64,000 nt of DNA, taken from assembly GCF_003851685.1 (NCBI RefSeq), contig NZ_CP027727.1, positions 2,728,001-2,792,000 of the forward strand, read 5' to 3'. This document shows, one piece after another, positions 1 through 8,406 of the stretch. Within the stretch, counting starts at the first letter, position 1. The number at the start of each line of letters is the position of its first letter. The stretch comes from Pseudomonas sp. R5-89-07. Its GTDB lineage: Bacteria > Pseudomonadota > Gammaproteobacteria > Pseudomonadales > Pseudomonadaceae. A program made the position numbers and the translations under genes. The notes under the pieces are model-generated. The model saw only the letters and a program-made list of their open reading frames with translations, was not told the origin of the DNA and did no database searches.

Positions 1-83
1 ACCCAAAAACTTTGCAACAGGGTCAGCAGCAGGGCGGCCAGCAAGCCGGTGAAACCCGCAGTTTGCGCAATACGCTTGATCAT
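1..83 (-). CDS. cbtA: CbtA cobalt transporter subunit, N-terminal fragment (cut by window edge)
   Basis: Only the first 27 codons lie inside the window. They read MIKRIAQTAGFTGLLAALLL and then a continuing hydrophobic stretch (LTLLQSFW), which is the typical first membrane helix of CbtA. CbtA is the five-helix integral membrane component of a putative B12-regulated cobalt uptake system. It begins 11 bp after the cbtB stop on the same strand, so cbtB-cbtA is an operon under the cobalamin riboswitch at 395-585. The identification rests on the short N-terminus plus the cbtB and riboswitch context. Confidence 0.75.
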   Translation of the reverse strand, partial: MIKRIAQTAGFTGLLAALLLTLLQSFW

Positions 84-94
84 CTCGCCAGCCC

Positions 95-283
95 TCAGTG
101 GCACGGGAACGCGGCGCTGTGGCGCGTATCGTGGGCGGCGTTGTGCACGGCCTCGATATGCGAAAACCCGGCGAAATATACCAGGCACGCGCCCAGGATC
201 GACGCGCCGATGGCGGCGGTCAGGCGTTGGCTCAGGGTGGCGGTGCTGCTGGTTGCGGGCGAGGTGCTGCTGATGATCGACAT
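95..283 (-). CDS. cbtB: CbtB, small cobalt transporter subunit
   Basis: This 62-residue protein has one membrane helix (about residues 22-40, ASILGACLVYFAGFSHIEA) and a histidine-containing tail ending in FPCH. That architecture is characteristic of CbtB, where the tail is thought to bind cobalt. The ATG at 283 is preceded by AAGGGA at good spacing. It is the first gene after the minus-strand cobalamin riboswitch and lies directly upstream of cbtA. Repression by adenosylcobalamin is therefore expected. Confidence 0.88.
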   Translation of the reverse strand: MSIISSTSPATSSTATLSQRLTAAIGASILGACLVYFAGFSHIEAVHNAAHDTRHSAAFPCH

Positions 284-394
284 GGCGCGTCCCTTTCAGG
301 TGTCTTGCGTGGAACGAGCGCATGAAAACCCCGCGAGCCAAGCCCGCAGGGTTCTAAACAGCGCCCGCCCACCGCGGGTTTGTTATCTGAATTT

Positions 395-585
395 TTCGGG
401 CCGGTCTCCGGGCTCGCGAGGGGCGCCTGGCCTGTCAAGCGTCTCCTTCCCATGCACTGGCACAGTGGATTTGACGCTTCGCTCGCTTACCGTTGCGGGG
501 GCAGCACCGGACTGTGCATGCCCTTGATCAACCAAGGCATGCGTCACCGGTTTCCCGTTTCACCCTGTGAAGGGCACCCGAAACA
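395..585 (-). promoter_or_regulatory. Cobalamin riboswitch upstream of cbtBA
   Basis: Read on the minus strand, the region has the ordered conserved blocks of the AdoCbl riboswitch. These are GGGAAACCGGTG, then CCGGTGCTGCCCCCGCAACG followed by GTAAGCGAGCG, and the B12 box AGCCCGGAGACCGGCC near 398-415. It ends about 110 bp before the cbtB start. Binding of adenosylcobalamin would switch off cobalt uptake. Confidence 0.93.
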
Positions 586-780
586 AGATGCATAGGAAAA
601 CACGGGCGAGACCGGGCGTCAATTAAGCCGGGGGCGCATGTTGAGTTGATTGGGCATGAGCAGTCAGTGGGTAATATCTTCAATTGGTTTGTGCAGCTGC
701 CGCGCTTTATTTTAATGGTTTGGTGTTGGAAGCTGGGCTCTTGAACATTGAAGTGTCATTCAGTTTATAAGGGTTTGTTA
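586..780. other. Intergenic region holding two divergent promoters
   Basis: These 195 bp separate the cbtBA riboswitch (minus) from the protease gene (plus). The last 100 bp are clearly more A/T-rich than the surroundings (for example CTTTATTTTAATGG near 706-719), as expected of promoter DNA. I see no gene, repeat or convincing -35/-10 pair. Confidence 0.4.
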
Positions 781-2208
781 ATGGCCAATGTATCTCGCGC
801 CGCTTTTAATTCGAGTCATGTTTATGACCCTGTTAATCAATTGCAAACAGTGTCCGGTTCCCAGCAACAATCGCCAGGCGTCAACGCCCCGGCACATTTG
901 GACGAAACCCTGCGTGTCGACGATCCCCATGCCCGCGCAAGCTTTCACAAGCCCTCTTGGTCGCTGGCCGATATGGCTCGCCAGATTGATCGTCGGGGGC
1001 GCCGGTTGGAGGACCATAATGGCGATCACAAGGTGCGGCTCTCTTATACGTTTAATGAAATCGCAAGAAATGAAAGCAAGTTCAATGAAACACAAAAAGA
1101 CCAGGCACGCCGCTCAATGCAGGCTTGGGCGGATGTTGCGAGGGTCACTTTCGAAGAGGAGGCCGTTGAGTCCGAAGGCCGGTTACGGTTTGTCAATGAC
1201 AAGACGCCGGCAGTCGCGGATGGGCTGTTCTCACATCGTCAAGGGCGGGTACGTGTAAACCCTAGCTATGCGGATAACCGCGTGCCGACGGTCAACGGCT
1301 TCGGTCGGCACACGCTCACTCACGAGATCGGGCACACCCTGGGGGCCGCACATACAGGTGATTATGATACGACTCGTGGGCCTGTCACCTACCCCGAGCA
1401 TGCCACTTATGCACAAGACAGTCGGGCTTATTCGGTCATGAGCTATTTTGACGAGAGCCATACTCATCAGGACTTCAAGGGGCAATATGCCTCCTCGCCA
1501 TTGATGGCCGATATCGCCTGGTCTCAGCGGGTCTATGGCGCCAACCACCAGACCCGTAACACCGACACCACCTACGGGTTCAATTCCAATACCCAGCGAG
1601 ACGATCTGTCCTTGAATTCGTCTCGCGACGGCGCCGTATTCTGCGTCTGGGATGGTGGCGGCAACGATACGTTGGACTTCTCCGGATATCATCAAAACCA
1701 GGTGATCAACCTGCGCGCCGGATCCTTTTCCGACGTCGGAGGGCTGAAGGGCAACGTTTCCATCGCCAACGGCGTCACCCTGGAAAATGCCATCGGTGGT
1801 TCAGGCCATGACGTACTGATCGGAAATGACGCCGACAACCGCCTCAAAGGCGGCGCCGGTGCGGACCACATGCGAGGTGGCGCGGGCAGCGATACGTTCG
1901 TATATGACGATGCCGCTGACGCGACGTTATACGCCCCGGACCAACTGATGGATTTTGTCAGTGGCCAGGACAAAATCGATATTTCCCCGTTGCTGCGCAA
2001 ACATGACATCCGCTCGCTGATATTCATCAACCAGTTCACTGGGCGCGCAGGCGAGGTGGGCGTGGGCTACGACCCGCAAAAGGACGAGTCATGGGTAGTA
2101 CTCGACCTGACCGGCAATGGCGAGATTGATTTTTTCCTCGAAAGCCGCGGGCCGATAGGCTTTGGCGACATAATTGGCGATGTGCCTGTCAGCTATCACT
2201 TCACGTGA
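781..2208 (+). CDS. Serralysin-family (M10B) RTX zinc metalloprotease
   Basis: This 475-residue protein has the extended zinc motif HEIGHTLGAAH at residues 181-191 and the Met-turn YSVMSYF around residue 220, the signatures of serralysins such as AprA. A short RTX block follows (GGSGHDVLIGNDADN, GGAGADHMRGGAGSD, about residues 339-371). There is no Sec signal, consistent with type I secretion. The ATG at 781 is chosen because AAGGG precedes it by 8 nt; an in-frame TTG at 748 lacks a site. Secretion genes (aprDEF) and an inhibitor gene are absent here. The C-terminus, ending SYHFT, differs from the usual acidic-hydrophobic serralysin end. The gene stands alone between two B12 riboswitches. Confidence 0.88.
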   Translation: MANVSRAAFNSSHVYDPVNQLQTVSGSQQQSPGVNAPAHLDETLRVDDPHARASFHKPSWSLADMARQIDRRGRRLEDHNGDHKVRLSYTFNEIARNESKFNETQKDQARRSMQAWADVARVTFEEEAVESEGRLRFVNDKTPAVADGLFSHRQGRVRVNPSYADNRVPTVNGFGRHTLTHEIGHTLGAAHTGDYDTTRGPVTYPEHATYAQDSRAYSVMSYFDESHTHQDFKGQYASSPLMADIAWSQRVYGANHQTRNTDTTYGFNSNTQRDDLSLNSSRDGAVFCVWDGGGNDTLDFSGYHQNQVINLRAGSFSDVGGLKGNVSIANGVTLENAIGGSGHDVLIGNDADNRLKGGAGADHMRGGAGSDTFVYDDAADATLYAPDQLMDFVSGQDKIDISPLLRKHDIRSLIFINQFTGRAGEVGVGYDPQKDESWVVLDLTGNGEIDFFLESRGPIGFGDIIGDVPVSYHFT

Positions 2209-2257
2209 CGCCTTCATCCCAGGGATGGGACATTGACCGCCGGCCATGCACTGCGTA

Positions 2258-2446
2258 GCCTTGCTCGCTCGAGGTTCTTCGGCCCAGGTCGAAGCTAAGA
2301 AGGGAACGCGGTTCAAGCCGCGGCTGCCCCCGCAACTGTGAAGGGTTCAACTGACTGCCACGCCACTGCCGATACGGCGGGAAGGCGCAGCCAGCGCCGG
2401 TCGCAAGACCCGCAAGCCCCAAGCCAGGAGACCTGCCTCGCAAACG
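2258..2446 (+). promoter_or_regulatory. Cobalamin riboswitch upstream of cobW-cobN
   Basis: The plus strand has the AdoCbl riboswitch blocks in order. They are GGGAACGCGGTTCAAGCCGC, then GGCTGCCCCCGCAACTGTGA (about 2332-2351) and the B12 box AAGCCAGGAGACCTGCC (about 2420-2436). The cobW start follows about 100 bp later. This aptamer fills most of the 339-bp gap after the protease gene and should repress the chelatase operon when cobalamin is plentiful. Confidence 0.95.
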
Positions 2447-2547
2447 TTTTTTCAATTCAACCGGGCGGGGTGATCCGGTGACGAAACCTGCTGCTGCGCG
2501 CCGTCGCAGGGCCTATCGTCCCGTATGCCCGCCCCAAAGGGCATCCG

Positions 2548-3609
2548 ATGAAAACACTGGCCAAACTCCCTGTCACCATCGTTACCGGTTTCCTCGGCTC
2601 GGGCAAAACCACGTTGCTGCGCCATATGCTCGACAACGCCCAGGGCCGTCGCATTGCGGTGATCGTCAATGAATTCGGCGAGCTGGGCATCGACGGTGAA
2701 ATCCTCAAGCAGTGCTCCATCGGCTGTACCGAAGAAGAAGCCAATGGTCGCGTGTATGAGTTGGCCAACGGCTGCCTGTGCTGCACCGTGCAGGAAGAGT
2801 TTTTCCCGGTGATGCGCGAACTGGTGGCCCGCCGTGGCGACCTTGACCACATCCTCATCGAAACCTCGGGCCTGGCCCTGCCCAAGCCGCTGGTCCAGGC
2901 CTTTCAATGGCCGGAAATCCGCAATGCTTGCACCGTCGACGCGGTGATTACCGTGGTCGACAGCCCGGCCGTGGCCGCCGGCACCTTCGCCGCGTTCCCG
3001 GACCAGGTCGACGCCCAGCGCAAGCTCGACCCGAACCTGGACCATGAATCGCCGCTGCACGAGCTGTTCGCCGACCAACTGGCCAGCGCCGACCTGGTGA
3101 TCCTCAACAAGGCGGACCTGATCAGCGCCGAAGACCTGGCCCGCGTGCGCCTGGAAGTGGCCGAGGAGTTGCCGCCCGCGGTGAAAGTCATCGAAGCCAG
3201 CAGCGGCCGTGTGCCACTGGATGTGCTGATCGGTTTGGGCGCCGGCTCCGAGGAGCATATCGACGCCCGCCACAGCCATCACGATCACCACCACGACGGG
3301 GAGGACGATCACGACCACGACGCGTTCGACTCCATCTCCATCGACCTGCCTCAAGCCGACGAAGCCCTGCTGCTCGACGCCCTGACGCAACTGGTGGTGC
3401 AGCACGGCATCCTGCGTATCAAAGGCTTCGCCGCCATTGCGGGCAAACCGATGCGCCTGCTGATCCAGGGCGTGGGCACGCGTTTCGACAAGCATTTCGA
3501 CCGCGCCTGGGGCGCCGATGAGGCTCGCACCACGCGCCTGGTGCTGATCGGCCAGGCGCTTGACGCGGCAGGCCTTGAAGCGCAGCTGCGCGCCGCCCTC
3601 AGCGCCTGA
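2548..3609 (+). CDS. cobW: CobW, G3E-family GTPase of cobalamin biosynthesis
   Basis: CobW is a metal-delivery GTPase thought to supply cobalt to the CobN chelatase. The 353-residue protein has the P-loop GSGKTT (residues 17-22), the metal-binding CLCC motif (76-79), the guanine motif NKAD, a C-terminal CobW domain and a His/Asp-rich linker near residues 242-259. It is the first gene behind the cobalamin riboswitch. The cobN start is only 3 nt beyond its stop, so the two are cotranscribed. AAGGG lies upstream of the ATG. CobW homologues may also be zinc chaperones, but operon and riboswitch place this one in the cobalt pathway. Confidence 0.95.
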   Translation: MKTLAKLPVTIVTGFLGSGKTTLLRHMLDNAQGRRIAVIVNEFGELGIDGEILKQCSIGCTEEEANGRVYELANGCLCCTVQEEFFPVMRELVARRGDLDHILIETSGLALPKPLVQAFQWPEIRNACTVDAVITVVDSPAVAAGTFAAFPDQVDAQRKLDPNLDHESPLHELFADQLASADLVILNKADLISAEDLARVRLEVAEELPPAVKVIEASSGRVPLDVLIGLGAGSEEHIDARHSHHDHHHDGEDDHDHDAFDSISIDLPQADEALLLDALTQLVVQHGILRIKGFAAIAGKPMRLLIQGVGTRFDKHFDRAWGADEARTTRLVLIGQALDAAGLEAQLRAALSA

Positions 3610-3612
3610 TTC

Positions 3613-6600
3613 ATGCACCTGCTCAGGACCCAGCCCGGCGGCTTCGTCGCGGACGACAACATCGCCGACCTTGGACAAACCCCGGCCGAGCTGGTGGTCC
3701 TGTGCAGCGGTGACTCCAGCCTGGCGCTGCTTGCCGAGGCCGCGCGGCAGTTGCCCGAGGATTACCCCAGTTTTCGCCTGGCCAACCCGATGCAAGTGCA
3801 GAACCATGCTTCAGTCGACCTGTACGTCGACGAGGTGCTGCGCCATGCCAAGGTAATCCTGATTTCGCTGCATGGCGGCATCGGCTACTGGCGCTACGGC
3901 ATCGAGCGCCTGCAGGCATTGGCCGAGCGTGGCGTGACGCTCATCCTCGTGCCTGGGGATGATCGCCCGGACCCGGAACTCAGCGGCTTGAGCACCGTGG
4001 CGGCGCCCGAGCGTGACCGGCTGTGGCAGTTCCTGCGCCAAGGTGGCCTGGGTAATGCGCTGGATTTCTATCGCTGCCTGGCCAGCGGCTATCTGGGGCG
4101 CGACTATGCCTGGGCTGAGCCGCAAAGTCTGCCGCGCACCTCGATCTATCACCCGCATACCGCCAACGCCCATCTTGCAGATTGGCAGGCCGATTGGCGC
4201 GCCGATTGCCCGGTGGCGGCAGTGCTGTTCTACCGCTCGCATTTGCAGGCGGCCAATACCGGGTTTATCGACGTATTCTGCCAGCGCTTGCAGGCGGCCG
4301 GCCTCAACCCGTTGCCGATAGCGGTGGCCAGTTTGAAGGAGCCAGGCTGCCTGACGGTGGTCGAGGACCTGTTGGATCAAGTGCAGGCAGCGGTGATCCT
4401 CAACACCACCGGCTTTGCCCAGTCCAGCCCCGAAGCGCCGCATCTGCGCCCGTTTCGCCGCAACATCCCGGTGATCCAGGCGATCTGCGCCCAAGACAAC
4501 CAGCCCGGCTGGGAGGCCAGCGCACAAGGCCTGGGCCCCCGCGACCTGGCGATGCACATTGCCTTGCCGGAACTGGACGGGCGCATCATCAGCCGGCCGA
4601 TCAGCTTCAAGGACCTGGCCTGGCGCAGTGAGCGCAGCCAGTCGGACGTAGTGTGCTACCGCGCCGTGCCCGAGCGCATGGATTTTGTCGCCGAACTGGC
4701 GCGCCGCTGGGTCGAGCTGGCGCGGGTGCCGAATGCGCACAAACGCGTTGGCTTGATCCTGGCCAATTACCCCACCCGCGATGGCCGTATCGGCAATGGC
4801 GTGGGCCTGGACACGCCGGCGGCGGCGCTGAATATCCTGCGCGCGTTGCAGGCTGAAGGGTATCCCGTGCCCGCCACCTTGCCGGACAGCGGCACGGCCT
4901 TGATCCACGCATTGCTGGGCGGCGTCACCAATGACCTGGACAGCCTCGACCAGCGCCCCTGCCATCAGAGCCTGGGCCTGGACGACTATCACGCCATCTT
5001 CCAGCGCCTGCCTGAAACCAATCGCCAGGCGGTGCTCGAGCGTTGGGGCACGCCGCAGCAGGACCCCATGTGCCGCGACGGCCGCCTGATGATCGCCGGC
5101 CTGCGCCTGGGCGAGACCTTCATCGGTATCCAGCCTGCGCGCGGCTATCAGGTCGACCCGAGTGCGGTGTATCACGACCCCGACCTGGTGCCGCCCCATG
5201 GCTATCTGGCGTTCTACTTCTGGCTGCGGCATACCTACGGCGCCCATGCGCTGATCCACGTGGGCAAGCACGGCAACCTCGAATGGCTGCCGGGCAAGGG
5301 CGTGGGCCTGTCGGAAAACTGCTGGCCGGATGCGCTGCTCGGGCCGCTGCCGAATATCTACCCCTTTATCGTCAACGACCCGGGCGAGGGCGCCCAGGCC
5401 AAGCGTCGCACCCAGGCGGTGATCATCGACCACTTGATGCCGCCCCTGACCCGCGCCGAAACCTATGGCCCGCTGCGCAACCTGGAGCTGCTGGCCGACG
5501 AATACTACGAAGCGCAATTGCTCGACCCGCGCCGCGCGCTCGAACTGCAGAAAGACATTCTCAAACTGGTGCGCGAAACGCAGATCGACCAGGAGCTTGA
5601 GCTGGACGGCGATGCCGATGCCGACATCTGGTTGCCGCGCCTGGACACTTACCTGTGTGACCTGAAGGAATCCCAAATCCGCGACGGCCTGCACATTTTT
5701 GGCGAGTCGCCGGCGGGGCGCTTGCGTATCGACACCTTGCTGGCCTTGCTGCGCATCCCCCGTGGCGATGGCCGTGGCGCGCAATCGAGCCTGTTGCGGG
5801 TATTGGCCAAGGCGTTCGAGCTGGGTTTCGACCCCCTGGACTGCGCGCTCGCCGAACCGTGGACCGGGCGTCGGCCCGAAGTGTTGCGCAACCTCGATGC
5901 GCAGTCGTGGCGCACCGCCGGGGACACCCGCGAGCGCCTGGAGCTCTACGCGGCGCGTTTGATCGAGCAGGCCCTGGAAGGGCCGCTGGAACAGTTGGAA
6001 GAACCCGGCTGGGAGGACGTGAAGGCCGTGGTCGAAAGCCTGCGCATGGTCGTGGCGCCGCGTCTGGATGCCTGCGGCCCGGCCGAAATGCACGGCCTGC
6101 TGGATGCCTTGAGCGGGCGCTTTGTGCCGGCCGGCCCCAGCGGTGCGCCGAGTCGCGGTCGCCTGGATGTGCTGCCCACGGGGCGCAACTTTTTCACGGT
6201 GGACGTGCGTAACCTGCCCACCACCACCGCCTGGCGCATCGGTTTCCAGTCGGCCAACCTGATACTTGAGCGGCATCTGCAGGACCACGGCGACCACTTG
6301 CGCCAGTTGGGCCTATCGGTGTGGGGCACGGCCACCATGCGCACCGGGGGCGACGATATCGCCCAGGCCATGGCGCTGATGGGCGTGCGCCCGGTGTGGG
6401 CCACGGGCAGCCAGCGCGTGGATGACTTCGAGATTCTGCCGATCAGCCTGCTGGATCGTCCACGCGTAGACGTAACCTTGCGCGTGTCCGGCTTCTTCCG
6501 CGATGCGTTCGCCAACCTGATCCGCCTGTTCGATGCGGCGGTGCAGGCAGTGGCGGCGTTGGACGAGCCGGATGACATGAACCCGCTGGCCGCCAAGGTG

Positions 6601-7374
6601 CGCAGTGAGCGCGAAGCGTTGTGCGCATCGGGCCTGGACGAAGAGGCCGCGGCGAAACAAGCCGGTTGGCGTATTTTCGGGGCCAAGCCGGGAGCCTATG
6701 GCGCGGGCGTGCAGGGTGCGATTGACGGTCGCCTGTGGCAAAGCCGCGAGGACCTGGCCGAGGTCTATCTGAACTGGGGCGGCTACGCCTATGGCGGCGC
6801 TGATGAAGGCACCGCTGCCCGCGAGCAGTTCGCCCAGCGGCTGAGCCAGGTGCAGGCGGTGCTGCAGAACCAGGACAACCGCGAACACGATGTGCTCGAC
6901 TCCAATGATTACTACCAATTCCAGGGCGGCATGCTCGCCGCCGTGGAAACCCTGAGCGGCGCCAAGGCCGCCAGTTACCATGGCGATCACAGCCAGCCGG
7001 ACCTGCCGAAAATCCGCACCTTGAAGGAAGAGCTCAATCGGGTGATCCGTTCCCGTGCGGCCAACCCGAAGTGGATCGAAGGCGTGAAGCGTCACGGCTA
7101 CAAAGGCGCGTTTGAGATGGCCGCGACCGTGGACAACCTGTTCGCTTTCGATGCCACCACCGCGCTGATCGATGATCACCAGTACGCTTTGCTCGCCGAC
7201 GCCTACCTGCTCGACCCGGACACCCGCGCCTTTGTGCAGCAGCACAACCCCGATGCCCTGCGCGACATGACCGAGCGCATGCTCGAAGCCCAGCAGCGCG
7301 GCATGTGGCAAGAGCCGGGTGCCTACCGCGAAGCGTTGGAAAACCTGTTGCTGGATATAGAAGAAGACAGCTGA
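3613..7374 (+). CDS. cobN: Cobaltochelatase large subunit CobN
   Basis: CobN inserts Co2+ into hydrogenobyrinic acid a,c-diamide in the aerobic cobalamin pathway, using ATP hydrolysed by partner AAA+ subunits. At 1253 residues it has normal CobN length. It carries recognisable family segments such as HVGKHGNLEWLPGKG in the middle and the C-terminal DSNDYYQFQGGM and HGYKGAFEM blocks. It follows cobW by 3 nt and its TGA overlaps the ATG of the ChlI-like gene (TGATG), indicating translational coupling. No cobS/cobT genes are present; the ChlI/ChlD-type gene immediately downstream supplies the motor. Confidence 0.97.
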   Translation: MHLLRTQPGGFVADDNIADLGQTPAELVVLCSGDSSLALLAEAARQLPEDYPSFRLANPMQVQNHASVDLYVDEVLRHAKVILISLHGGIGYWRYGIERLQALAERGVTLILVPGDDRPDPELSGLSTVAAPERDRLWQFLRQGGLGNALDFYRCLASGYLGRDYAWAEPQSLPRTSIYHPHTANAHLADWQADWRADCPVAAVLFYRSHLQAANTGFIDVFCQRLQAAGLNPLPIAVASLKEPGCLTVVEDLLDQVQAAVILNTTGFAQSSPEAPHLRPFRRNIPVIQAICAQDNQPGWEASAQGLGPRDLAMHIALPELDGRIISRPISFKDLAWRSERSQSDVVCYRAVPERMDFVAELARRWVELARVPNAHKRVGLILANYPTRDGRIGNGVGLDTPAAALNILRALQAEGYPVPATLPDSGTALIHALLGGVTNDLDSLDQRPCHQSLGLDDYHAIFQRLPETNRQAVLERWGTPQQDPMCRDGRLMIAGLRLGETFIGIQPARGYQVDPSAVYHDPDLVPPHGYLAFYFWLRHTYGAHALIHVGKHGNLEWLPGKGVGLSENCWPDALLGPLPNIYPFIVNDPGEGAQAKRRTQAVIIDHLMPPLTRAETYGPLRNLELLADEYYEAQLLDPRRALELQKDILKLVRETQIDQELELDGDADADIWLPRLDTYLCDLKESQIRDGLHIFGESPAGRLRIDTLLALLRIPRGDGRGAQSSLLRVLAKAFELGFDPLDCALAEPWTGRRPEVLRNLDAQSWRTAGDTRERLELYAARLIEQALEGPLEQLEEPGWEDVKAVVESLRMVVAPRLDACGPAEMHGLLDALSGRFVPAGPSGAPSRGRLDVLPTGRNFFTVDVRNLPTTTAWRIGFQSANLILERHLQDHGDHLRQLGLSVWGTATMRTGGDDIAQAMALMGVRPVWATGSQRVDDFEILPISLLDRPRVDVTLRVSGFFRDAFANLIRLFDAAVQAVAALDEPDDMNPLAAKVRSEREALCASGLDEEAAAKQAGWRIFGAKPGAYGAGVQGAIDGRLWQSREDLAEVYLNWGGYAYGGADEGTAAREQFAQRLSQVQAVLQNQDNREHDVLDSNDYYQFQGGMLAAVETLSGAKAASYHGDHSQPDLPKIRTLKEELNRVIRSRAANPKWIEGVKRHGYKGAFEMAATVDNLFAFDATTALIDDHQYALLADAYLLDPDTRAFVQQHNPDALRDMTERMLEAQQRGMWQEPGAYREALENLLLDIEEDS

Positions 7375-8372
7375 TGACCGATATTCCTCATTTCCCGCTG
7401 GCCGCTGTGGTCGGTGCCGACGAGCTGAAACTGGCGCTGTGCCTGACCGCAATCGATCCCAGAATCGGCGGCGTATTGATCGAAGGGCCGCGTGGCATGG
7501 CCAAGTCGACCCTGGCCCGTGGCCTGGCGGACCTGCTCGCCAGTGGGCAGTTCGTCACCTTGCCCCTGGGCGCTACCGAGGAGCGATTGGTCGGCACCCT
7601 GGACCTGGACGCCGCGCTCGGCGAGGGCCGCGCGCAGTTTTCCCCTGGCGTGCTGGCCAAGGCCGATGGCGGCGTGTTGTATGTTGATGAAGTCAATCTG
7701 CTGCCCGACCATCTGGTCGATTTGTTGCTGGACGTGGCCGCCAGCGGCACCAACCTGATCGAGCGTGACGGCATCTCCCATCGGCATTCGGCGCGGTTTG
7801 TGCTGATCGGCACGATGAACCCGGAGGAGGGTGAGTTGCGTCCGCAGTTGCTCGACCGCTTTGGGTTCAACGTGGCGCTGAGCGGGCAGACGTTGCCGAC
7901 CGAGCGCGGGCAGATCATCCGCCGTCGCCTGGACTTCGACACAAACCCCGCCGCTTTTTGCCAGCAGTGGGCCGAGCCCCAAGCGGCGTTGCGCGAACGC
8001 TGCACCCAGGCCCGTGCGCGGCTGGGCAGTATCGAGTTGGATGACGCCGCCTTGGCGCAGATCACCCAGCGTTGCTTTGCCGCAGGCGTGGACGGCATGC
8101 GCGCCGACCTGGTGTGGCTGCGCGGCGCCAGGGCCCATGCGGCCTGGCGCGGTGCCAGCGCCATCGCCGAGGAAGATATCGACGCGGTCGCCGAATTTGC
8201 CCTGCGTCACCGCCGCCAGGAGCAGCCCCCTGCGACCAGCGCGCCCGATCAGGGGCAGGCGCCCAAACCCTCGGATACCTCGCCCGGCCAGGGCCAATGG
8301 GGCGATATGCCGGCACCGGCGCTGCCCACCGGTGCTCGTCGCGATGTGCCTGCCTGGCCAAAAAAGCCCTAG
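7374..8372 (+). CDS. chlI: ChlI/BchI-like AAA+ ATPase, small cobaltochelatase subunit (0-frame product)
   Basis: In the zero frame this encodes a 332-residue AAA+ protein of the magnesium-chelatase ChlI type, partner of CobN. It has Walker A GPRGMAKST (residues 38-46), Walker B GGVLYVDEVNLL (about 99-110) and the sensor segment LIGTMNPEEGELRPQLLDRF. The ATG overlaps the cobN stop. The frame ends ...WPKKP-stop on a slippery heptamer at 8360-8366, followed by a hairpin. The VWA domain continues in the -1 frame. This stop-terminated protein is therefore probably the small subunit, and a frameshifted extension to 9028 (about 551 residues) the medium subunit. Confidence 0.9.
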   Translation: MTDIPHFPLAAVVGADELKLALCLTAIDPRIGGVLIEGPRGMAKSTLARGLADLLASGQFVTLPLGATEERLVGTLDLDAALGEGRAQFSPGVLAKADGGVLYVDEVNLLPDHLVDLLLDVAASGTNLIERDGISHRHSARFVLIGTMNPEEGELRPQLLDRFGFNVALSGQTLPTERGQIIRRRLDFDTNPAAFCQQWAEPQAALRERCTQARARLGSIELDDAALAQITQRCFAAGVDGMRADLVWLRGARAHAAWRGASAIAEEDIDAVAEFALRHRRQEQPPATSAPDQGQAPKPSDTSPGQGQWGDMPAPALPTGARRDVPAWPKKP

Positions 8373-8406
8373 GCATTCGCCCCCGACCTGACGCGGGGGC
8401 GGATGC
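8360..8406 (+). promoter_or_regulatory. Putative programmed -1 ribosomal frameshift site
   Basis: The heptamer A AAA AAG (8360-8366) lies in the X XXY YYZ phase of the ATPase frame (CCA AAA AAG), as at the dnaX site. After a 6-nt spacer containing the stop TAG (8370-8372) comes a hairpin. Its arms, 8373-8385 and 8394-8406, form 13 base pairs (12 Watson-Crick and one U-G) around an 8-nt loop. A -1 shift reads K-K-A-L-G straight into the VWA frame. Frameshifting in chlD-type cobalt chelatase genes has been reported; efficiency here is not knowable from sequence. Confidence 0.85.

Noticed and set aside
748..780. Extended N-terminus of the protease from a TTG at 748
   Set aside because: The TTG lacks a ribosome site, and the ATG at 781 has AAGGG at proper spacing.
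3811..6297. 828-codon open frame on the minus strand across cobN
   Set aside because: It is a shadow of the high-GC cobN gene: low-complexity R/Q/H/A-rich translation, no domains, and full overlap with an unmistakable gene.
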